Assembly (NCBI RefSeq): GCF_001306915.1
Contig: NZ_LJTC01000002.1
Span: 72,108-136,107, forward strand
Length of the DNA stretch: 64,000 nt
Direction of reading: 5' to 3'
Source of the DNA: Pseudoalteromonas lipolytica
GTDB taxonomy: Bacteria > Pseudomonadota > Gammaproteobacteria > Enterobacterales > Alteromonadaceae
How positions within the stretch are numbered: the stretch's first letter is position 1; every line of letters begins with the position of its first letter. The notes beneath the pieces were generated by a model that saw nothing but the letters and a program-made list of their open reading frames with translations, did no database searches and had not been told where the DNA came from. This document shows, piece by piece, positions 58,125 through 64,000 of the stretch. The translations under genes and the position numbers were made by a program.

Positions 58125-58706
58125 TTAGGGTTTATATCGGTAATGCCCTGTAATTTTGTAAGTGAATAACATATCTTCCATTTTAGGACCCCAGCCTATG
58201 TTATGAACAATCAGAGGTCTTAATTTATCTTTCGATAGTTCATCTGTAACGATACCTATATGAGGCCTATTATTAGGTAGAACCCAAGTCACAATATCAC
58301 CTGCTTGATAGTCAGCAGCTGTTTTACTAATAACATGACTTTCACCATGTCTTTCAAAAAACACTTGTAGGTTAGGTACCCTGCGATGGTCAATATTGGT
58401 ATCTGGTTTGGTTAAGCCCCAAATTCGTTTTGAAGGATACAAGATAAAGTTGTCGCGCATATCCTCATATACAAGAGCCTGTAAATCAATTCCTAAAGCT
58501 CTGTAAGTACGTATAACCACGTCGGTACATACACCTATATTCTTAGGTACATCACCATTGGGATAGTCTATTTTTCGATAACTTCCGTTATAAACTACAA
58601 AGTGTTCAGTTCGCTCTTTGGCGGCCTCAACAAGTTTAGATTGAAAGCTTTGTGCTTGAGAATTAAGAGCAAATAATAAAAGTAACATCCCGGCTGTTTT
58701 GATCAT
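58125..58706 (-). CDS. DUF1287 family exported protein
   Basis: This 193-residue protein has a signal peptide (MIKTAGMLLLLFALNSQAQS) and the DUF1287/YijF pattern. Visible motifs are GVCTDVVIRTYRALGIDLQ (a likely nucleophilic Cys), YPNGDVPKN, AGDIVTWVLPNNRPHIGIVT (His) and VHNIGWG. The order Cys-His resembles NlpC/P60 peptidases, and some members bind or cut peptidoglycan-like substrates; this is inference. It lies 71 bases upstream-adjacent to the exported PLA2-like gene. Confidence 0.82.
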   Translation of the reverse strand: MIKTAGMLLLLFALNSQAQSFQSKLVEAAKERTEHFVVYNGSYRKIDYPNGDVPKNIGVCTDVVIRTYRALGIDLQALVYEDMRDNFILYPSKRIWGLTKPDTNIDHRRVPNLQVFFERHGESHVISKTAADYQAGDIVTWVLPNNRPHIGIVTDELSKDKLRPLIVHNIGWGPKMEDMLFTYKITGHYRYKP

Positions 58707-58777
58707 CTACAAACTCCATTTTAAATAATTATAAAAACTCGAATAGACTGCTCTCTGCCCATTCTCTTTATTAAGTA

Positions 58778-59215
58778 TTAATGCTGTTCAGTATCAGCGT
58801 ATTCTGCTAAACGGCTTTCAACTTGTAAGCGCTCTTGCTCAGTGAGTTCGCTATAAAACTTGGGGTATGGCCAGCCATAACCCCAGCGAAAGCTGGTAGG
58901 TAAAAAAGGTGTACCACCCACTCTAACACCAGCAAGCATCAATACCGCAATTTCTTGCTCACCCACTTGTGCAACACACTCTTTTAAATCTATATCAGCT
59001 TGCTCACGTTGCTTAAAAGTACCGCCTTGCCAATAAGCGAGATCATGGGCAGTGCAGCAAGCTAACCATAAGTTTTTGTGTTCTATCGTTCCATCAGGAA
59101 AAGAGCTGCAACCATCTGTAGTGAAGGGTTTAAGTTCAGCTGCCTCAGCTTTAATTAAGCACACAGGTAAAGCAATGAGAATAAGTATAACAAGAATAAA
59201 ATTTTGCTTATTCAT
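58778..59215 (-). CDS. Small exported protein with a phospholipase A2-like motif
   Basis: This 145-residue protein has a signal peptide (NFILVILILIALPVCLIKA). The motif WLACCTAHDLAYWQGGT contains CCxxHDxxY, like the calcium-dependent phospholipase A2 active site CCxxHDxC. A preceding DGCSSFPDG and a following ADIDLKECV provide two more cysteines for disulfides. Family recognition rests on this motif only. The ATG at 59215 with GGA eight bases upstream is preferred to the one four codons earlier. Confidence 0.75.
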   Translation of the reverse strand: MNKQNFILVILILIALPVCLIKAEAAELKPFTTDGCSSFPDGTIEHKNLWLACCTAHDLAYWQGGTFKQREQADIDLKECVAQVGEQEIAVLMLAGVRVGGTPFLPTSFRWGYGWPYPKFYSELTEQERLQVESRLAEYADTEQH

Positions 59216-59251
59216 GGTAAATTCCATTTTAAATTTGGCCCTATTATAAAC

Positions 59252-59280
59252 AAAAAACCGCCGAGGTTAATTCGGCGGTT
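59252..59280 (-). terminator. Intrinsic terminator of the SGNH esterase gene
   Basis: The stem AACCGCCGA/TCGGCGGTT (59256-59264 with 59272-59280) is followed on the minus strand by TTTTTTGTTT. Confidence 0.85.
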
Positions 59281-59310
59281 TAATTATTTAATTAGATATT
59301 TAAAAGAAAC

Positions 59311-60204
59311 TTACTTAGCTAATGTTTCGGCTGCTTTCTCTGCAAAAAGGTTACCTAGTTTTATATAGTAATTACTTTTATAGTGCCATTTATCTTCAAT
59401 GAATTCGACCGGCTCATCAAAGGCGACTAAATGAGCGTTAGCATTTGAGTAAACATACTTTTTCTGAGCATCCCATACTCTCTCTATATATGGCATCATG
59501 CGTGTTTCAGGTGTTTTACCAGAGTCTTCGATTCTGCCAAGAATGATTGGTAACTCTCTACTGCCAAAAGTCATCTTCATATCATTCATCAGGCTTGTTA
59601 AATTAGCTAAATAAACCTTAGATGCTTGCTCATGATAGGCATCTGCCTCACCCTGCATCCAAATTATCCCTGCTGGGACTAAAGTATCGGCTTCACCATC
59701 ACCATCTATATCCTTGTTAGCTAACGCAGCTCTTACGGTAGTTTGAAAGTTATCCCATTGGTTGATCTTAGTGTTGTCAGCATAGTTCTGCCCCCACGTA
59801 CCAAAGCCAGATGCCCCAAGTGCAATAGATGAGCCACCCCGCGCATATTTAATAATGGCTATTTTTTTACCCGTTAGCTCAGATAAGCGTTTACCAAAAC
59901 TCAATTCAGGACCAAACCTGTCAGATAAAATAATTGAATGCTCTGTCGATCTTGCCCCTGTTCCAAAACCAGGCATTAAATTAGTCCAAACACCTTTGCC
60001 ACCATTTAATGCATCATCAGCAACAGGGTTACCAAAAAAGAATAAGGTATTTTCAACTGGCTTTTTATACTGTGCAGGTAAGTCTTTATTAAAGCCAAAA
60101 CCTTCCATATTTGATTGCCCCCCCATAAAGTAAAGCAAATAGTCATCCGCTTTACTTTGCGTGCTTATTGCTAACAAACCACATAAGGCTAGTTTTTTTA
60201 ACAT
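59311..60204 (-). CDS. Exported SGNH-type carbohydrate acetylesterase (SASA domain)
   Basis: This 297-residue protein has a signal peptide (LKKLALCGLLAISTQSKA) and the block I motif FMGGQSNMEGFG with the nucleophile Ser. WMQGEADAY is the family block with catalytic partner residues, as in sialate O-acetylesterase and acetylxylan esterase relatives. It likely deacetylates a polysaccharide or its oligomers in the periplasm or outside. The ATG at 60204 has AGGA six bases upstream. Confidence 0.85.
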   Translation of the reverse strand: MLKKLALCGLLAISTQSKADDYLLYFMGGQSNMEGFGFNKDLPAQYKKPVENTLFFFGNPVADDALNGGKGVWTNLMPGFGTGARSTEHSIILSDRFGPELSFGKRLSELTGKKIAIIKYARGGSSIALGASGFGTWGQNYADNTKINQWDNFQTTVRAALANKDIDGDGEADTLVPAGIIWMQGEADAYHEQASKVYLANLTSLMNDMKMTFGSRELPIILGRIEDSGKTPETRMMPYIERVWDAQKKYVYSNANAHLVAFDEPVEFIEDKWHYKSNYYIKLGNLFAEKAAETLAK

Positions 60205-60353
60205 TATTTTTCCTTTTACCAAAAGCCATGCCCAATAAATATTGGGTATGTAATTAAGTTTTTACTTCATAGTTATAGCTTCGTGCTATAAATACCTTTA
60301 ATACAGGCATTTAGCCTAGCAGAAGCAGTTCGATTCTTTTAATCAATCAATTA

Positions 60354-61292
60354 TTACAGTGCTTGCGCGTTTGCTCTGAACATAAACTCAAGTGGGATTT
60401 GCAATCGCTTAGCCCAATCAACTTCTGCATGCGTCGCACCTGGGAAATATTGACTCTGCCATAACGAAGCTGGATAACCGTGTTGCATAAATACATTATC
60501 AATTTGTTTTTGAAGATCAGGATACATGGAGTCTAATGTGCCATCTCCATAATCGAAGTAAACTTTTTGTGTTGTTAGTTTGCCAATATTGTCAGAAATA
60601 TACTGCTTGAAAGCAGTAAATACTTGTTTGTCATAAGTAAAAATCCCTGGCCAATGCGTAGACATACAAATTGCGCCGGCAAACTCATTTGGATATTGAA
60701 GTAATGTATACCAAGAAATAAGCCCTCCCATGCTTGATCCTGCGATATACCGATGTTCAAAACCTTTATTTACTGAATAGTTATCCTCAATAAAGGGAAT
60801 GACTTCTTCAACAACAAAGCGAGCATAGTTGTCTGAATAAACCTTAGAGTAAAACAGCTTTTGCCCTGGATACCTCTCTAACTCAAATAAATCTGCTTGT
60901 TTTTGCTTTGCTAAACTTTCAAATACTTTTTGTGGAAAATACTCACTATGACGATTTTCTAGCGCATTTGGAATGCCAACAACAATAAATGGCTTAACTT
61001 TACCGCTTTGAATTAACTTCGCGGCAACTTCATCAACTTGCCATTCTTGTTTATTCCATGTTGTTTTGGCATCAAACAACATTCGACCATCATGCATATA
61101 TAAAACATCATACTTACGTGTGTTGCTATAACCTGGTGGTAACCAGATATTTAAAAAACGGCTCTCAACATACTTTGAACTAAAGTTTTTCTTAACATCA
61201 AGATGCCCTTCTGACACCTTAGGGATTATCACATTTGCAAAAGTGACACCTGAAAATAGCATCAAGGTTAAACAAATTAATTTCTTAAACAT
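60354..61292 (-). CDS. Exported alpha/beta-hydrolase esterase (esterase D / CE1-like)
   Basis: This 312-residue protein has a signal peptide (FKKLICLTLMLFSGVTFA), oxyanion region VLYMHDGRMLFD, nucleophile elbow AGSSMGGLISWY, and C-terminal His in PGATHAEVDWAKR. This is the Fes/esterase D architecture also used by feruloyl and acetyl esterases. It is on the same strand as the GH15 and SGNH genes, so a role in carbohydrate processing is plausible. Enterochelin hydrolysis is less likely given the neighbours. Confidence 0.83.
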   Translation of the reverse strand: MFKKLICLTLMLFSGVTFANVIIPKVSEGHLDVKKNFSSKYVESRFLNIWLPPGYSNTRKYDVLYMHDGRMLFDAKTTWNKQEWQVDEVAAKLIQSGKVKPFIVVGIPNALENRHSEYFPQKVFESLAKQKQADLFELERYPGQKLFYSKVYSDNYARFVVEEVIPFIEDNYSVNKGFEHRYIAGSSMGGLISWYTLLQYPNEFAGAICMSTHWPGIFTYDKQVFTAFKQYISDNIGKLTTQKVYFDYGDGTLDSMYPDLQKQIDNVFMQHGYPASLWQSQYFPGATHAEVDWAKRLQIPLEFMFRANAQAL

Positions 61293-61315
61293 AATGTCTA
61301 CTCAAATTTAAACTA

Positions 61316-61340
61316 AAAAGCCGCAAATGAATTGCGGCTT
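61316..61340 (-). terminator. Intrinsic terminator of the GH15 gene
   Basis: The stem AAGCCGCAA/TTGCGGCTT (61318-61326 with 61332-61340) is followed on the minus strand by TTTAGTTT. Confidence 0.8.
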
Positions 61341-61352
61341 ATTAATAAGGTA

Positions 61353-63752
61353 TTACTTGAGGGCTTTTTCAACCACTGGGTAATGATCCCATACATGTTT
61401 ATCACTCACTGAACGGAGTAACTTGATATATTCTGCATGAGTCCAAGCAAGCGGTGTCGCTGAGTTTGTCCCCTCACCTAACTGATAGCCTGCTTTATTG
61501 TTACCTACGCCATCCCAAACTTGTTCAGGTAACATCATGCCTTCATTGGCAAATGCTTCCATACCTTTTACATAGGTGTCTTTAATCGCTTGTTGCTTCA
61601 TCGCATCTAGGCTGTTGGTTGCGTTTGCCGCAGCGATTTCATAGTGACCACGCTCACCTGTGAAAAACGGCCATACACGACCACGTTGACCAGGGGTGTT
61701 GTTACCACCTTCGGCATAGTTGTTACCTGTCACTTCATCTTCACCGTAACCATCGTTACCATAGCGACGGTAACCAGGGAATGACCCTGAGCCATCAGCA
61801 AAATTAAAGGTGTAACGCACTTGCAGATTATCGACTAAGGTTTCGTCATCGTATTCTGGTAATGTTTTTACAATGCTTGGCGCAAGTGCATCACGAACAC
61901 CATAACGTACAAGCTCTAAGAAACCACCATCAAGGATTTGCTTTTTATCAAAGCCTTCACGACCGTTATTGGCGTTAAGTGTGGTTGTTGAGTTTGGATC
62001 TTTGTCTTGACCAATACGAATGAAATATTCACCATCGCTGTTTTCAGACTTAAGGTTACCTTGAGTCGTAAACATGGTGCTTTCAATTTCACTGTTGTAA
62101 GTTTTAGCCGTTGCTAGATAACGCTCTGCATTTTTTGTGTCACCTGCTTTTTTAGCGATATCAGCAGCCGTGACTAAGCCTGCAACAACCGCTGCAGTTG
62201 TTGATGGAGAGAAACCATTTTGTTCTTCCCAACGCTCTTGTTGCGTAGCAGGCGGTGTGATTTGTGTGTCATTCCAAAGAATTTTCGCAAGGCCACCATC
62301 AACCAAGAAATCAGCCGCTGGCTTTAACATTTTGCCATACCAATCTGTGAGCTCTTGATCGCTAAGTACGCCTGCTTGATGTAGTTTCCACGCTAACATA
62401 ATTGGCATTGCTGTTTGGTCAAGCTGAACACCTACCCACTCAAGCTCACCATCAACGTGCGTCTTTTGTAAAAACCAACCCGTGTCACCACCATTGCCTG
62501 GCGTGTTATCTGTTACTTGTACTTTTTCTAGATATTCAAACGCTGTTTTAGCGGTACGTGTATCACCCATGGCCATAAATGCCATTGCGACTTGATAGAA
62601 ATCACGTACCCAAACTGCTTTATAACCGGTAGAGCCTGTTTTAGCTGATACTGTTTCACCCCAAGGGTTAGACAGTGACGCAATTAAAGCACCAGCATGC
62701 GTTTTATCTTCTTGTGCTTTTAACACCATGGCGCTGGTATAAAGTAACTTACCATTATCTGCGGTGCTGTTAGTTAATGTGCTCAAAGGTTCAAGGCTTG
62801 CTAAATAGTCTTGCCAACCAATTGCAGCACCTTCACCGTTATATGCTGCAAGCACTTTTTGGTAACCTTGATTTAAACTCGCTTGACCTTCTTTTAAGCT
62901 TGCAGCTTCAGAGTTACCAAAGCTTAACGCTAAATCAAAGGTGGTGTTTTTTGATACTTCACCAAGCTCTGCAAGTAAGCTTACATTACCCGACTTATCA
63001 CCAGTATTTTGGTAAGTCGTTGATAGTGATTGCGATGCTTTTAACTCTTTTAAGCCATCACTTACACCCGTAAAGCCAACGCTTGCTTGCTTAAATGGTT
63101 GAGCGGCTTGTAAAGATAAAAAGTTATCATCTTGCCACGCAACTAGACCCTTATCAGTGACTTTTGCAAAATCATCTAAACCGTTGTTATCAATGTAAGG
63201 GTTCACATTAACGTAGGCTTTCACACCTTCAAGGTCGGTATTAAATACGCTACGAACAAACAATGTTTGGCCATTTGGATCTGTAAAAATATGCTTTTCT
63301 AAAGTGAAACGACCTTGTTTATCTTTACTAACGACTTTATAAGCAAGCGATAATGGGCGACCAGCGTCGTCTTTGTATAAATAATCAATGCTTACATCGA
63401 GATCATCGCTCTCTGTAACGGTAAAGTCTTTACCGACTACAACAAACTGCATATCTTTGATTTGTGCTTGGTGAATTAAACCAAACATGGTTTCTGTGAT
63501 CATGCCTTTAGCGATTGAAAACCAAACTTTTGATACTTTGCCAGTAGCAGCTGCGTCGCTGTAGTGGCCGTCTTGGTATTGCTCGTAAGAGGTACCAATA
63601 CCCGTTTTACCAGAGTATGCCCAAAAAGGCTCAACACCCGGTGCACCTGGCGCTGTCACCTGCTCAACTGCTGTATTAACTGATTGCTCTGAACTACAAG
63701 CTGTTAAACCTAACGCTAACAAGCTTGCTGTAATAAGATTAAATTTTTTCAT
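61353..63752 (-). CDS. Glucan 1,4-alpha-glucosidase (GH15 glucoamylase), lipoprotein
   Basis: This 799-residue lipoprotein has lipobox LTACSS (Cys19; Ser at +2 predicts outer-membrane sorting by the Lol system). An N-terminal beta-sandwich as in glucodextranase-like enzymes starts at PGVEPFWAYSGKTGIGTSYE. A catalytic (alpha/alpha)6 barrel follows with TGYKAVWVRDFYQ, EWVGVQLDQTAMPIMLAW and the late acid region WPFFTGERGHYE. It should release glucose from the ends of maltodextrins or starch. AAGGA precedes the ATG. It follows a sugar transporter gene by 12 bases. Confidence 0.93.
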   Translation of the reverse strand: MKKFNLITASLLALGLTACSSEQSVNTAVEQVTAPGAPGVEPFWAYSGKTGIGTSYEQYQDGHYSDAAATGKVSKVWFSIAKGMITETMFGLIHQAQIKDMQFVVVGKDFTVTESDDLDVSIDYLYKDDAGRPLSLAYKVVSKDKQGRFTLEKHIFTDPNGQTLFVRSVFNTDLEGVKAYVNVNPYIDNNGLDDFAKVTDKGLVAWQDDNFLSLQAAQPFKQASVGFTGVSDGLKELKASQSLSTTYQNTGDKSGNVSLLAELGEVSKNTTFDLALSFGNSEAASLKEGQASLNQGYQKVLAAYNGEGAAIGWQDYLASLEPLSTLTNSTADNGKLLYTSAMVLKAQEDKTHAGALIASLSNPWGETVSAKTGSTGYKAVWVRDFYQVAMAFMAMGDTRTAKTAFEYLEKVQVTDNTPGNGGDTGWFLQKTHVDGELEWVGVQLDQTAMPIMLAWKLHQAGVLSDQELTDWYGKMLKPAADFLVDGGLAKILWNDTQITPPATQQERWEEQNGFSPSTTAAVVAGLVTAADIAKKAGDTKNAERYLATAKTYNSEIESTMFTTQGNLKSENSDGEYFIRIGQDKDPNSTTTLNANNGREGFDKKQILDGGFLELVRYGVRDALAPSIVKTLPEYDDETLVDNLQVRYTFNFADGSGSFPGYRRYGNDGYGEDEVTGNNYAEGGNNTPGQRGRVWPFFTGERGHYEIAAANATNSLDAMKQQAIKDTYVKGMEAFANEGMMLPEQVWDGVGNNKAGYQLGEGTNSATPLAWTHAEYIKLLRSVSDKHVWDHYPVVEKALK

Positions 63753-63764
63753 TGTGTGTCCTTA

Positions 63765-64000
63765 TTATTGTTGCTTAACGCGCAGCACAGCGACCGCTGC
63801 TAGTACGAATGACACTGCACCTAGCACTAACGCATAAATCGGTTGATTATCAAAAAAGTGACGTAAAATTAGGCCTAATACGCTTGCCGCTAACAGCTGC
63901 GGAATAACAATAAAGAAGTTAAAAATACCCATGTACACACCCATTTTTTTACTTGGTACTGAGGTACTTAACATTGCGTATGGTAAAGAGAGAATTGACG
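63765..64000 (-). CDS. MFS sugar transporter, C-terminal end (partial)
   Basis: Only the last 77 or so residues are in the window; the frame runs off the right edge. The sequence SILSLPYAMLSTSVPSKKMG and YMGIFNFFIVIPQ is typical of the SLC45-like/maltose MFS symporters often next to bacterial maltodextrin enzymes. Two transmembrane helices are visible. It lies 12 bases before the GH15 gene and is probably in one operon with it. Confidence 0.85.
   Translation of the reverse strand, partial: SILSLPYAMLSTSVPSKKMGVYMGIFNFFIVIPQLLAASVLGLILRHFFDNQPIYALVLGAVSFVLAAVAVLRVKQQ

Overview
The window reads as chromosomal DNA of a marine gammaproteobacterium of the order Alteromonadales, most likely Pseudoalteromonas or a close relative. 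This is inferred from gene content and protein similarity recalled from memory, not from a search. Supporting signs are AT-rich intergenic DNA, an NhaC-type sodium/proton antiporter, a complete E. coli-like set of sulfur-relay and tRNA-modification genes, a second SecDF pair, an Entner-Doudoroff operon and a lipoprotein glucoamylase. I see no insertion sequence, integrase, phage module or CRISPR array. Most of the window is core genome in compact operons.

Layout, left to right. 0-8.7 kb, all minus strand: aminopeptidase N with a DUF2835 protein, NhaC, then a msrC / small acidic protein / proQ / prc block and a small membrane protein. 8.8-17.3 kb: two tandem tRNA-Ser(UGA) genes, then on the plus strand yccA, tusDCB-tusE, rluE, nudJ, mnmA, hflD, purB, roxA and a GNAT enzyme. 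The tRNA-Ser / yccA / tus and rluE / nudJ / mnmA / hflD / purB neighbourhoods match E. coli. 17.3-21.6 kb, minus strand: a DUF4826-like gene, a DUF924 gene and lolCDE. 21.7-24.7 kb: formaldehyde detoxification (LysR regulator divergent from frmA-frmB). 24.7-33.4 kb: BCCT transporter, two MgtC-like proteins, an exported TonB-C-like protein, a FabY-type ketoacyl synthase, a GlxA-type AraC regulator, an orphan GAF histidine kinase and a GNAT enzyme. 33.4-36.6 kb: an ATP-grasp (RimK-like) ligase coupled to a GNAT-C39 peptidase fusion, preceded by a long RNA-type hairpin, and a Gre-like factor. 36.7-39.9 kb: second secD-secF with a small exported protein. 40-46.4 kb: zinc alcohol dehydrogenase, ATM1-type ABC exporter, YeeN, LRR-protein kinase and a sterol-desaturase family enzyme.

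46.5-47.1 kb holds a decayed type VI secretion amidase (Tae4-like) with a small membrane protein. 47.2-54.7 kb is a glucose catabolism block: edd-eda-gap and glk-lacI, linked by three identical 14-bp palindromes, plus a second LacI regulator. 54.8-57.0 kb is an OsmC-YcaO fusion. 57.1-61.3 kb, minus strand, is a run of exported proteins: unknown, DUF1287, a PLA2-like protein, an SGNH esterase and an alpha/beta-hydrolase esterase. 61.4 kb to the right edge is a GH15 glucoamylase lipoprotein and the C-terminus of an MFS sugar transporter, the start of a maltodextrin/starch locus. Functionally, extracellular glucan degradation (GH15) would feed glucose to Glk and the Entner-Doudoroff enzymes, which appear to share one LacI-type regulon.

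The most interesting items are: the ATP-grasp / GNAT-C39 pair with its strand-biased leader hairpin; the Tae4 relic, fragmented over two reading frames so that no single frame shows it; the shared operator with an intrinsic terminator inside the glk leader; the LRR-kinase; the OsmC-YcaO fusion; and a PLA2-like secreted protein.
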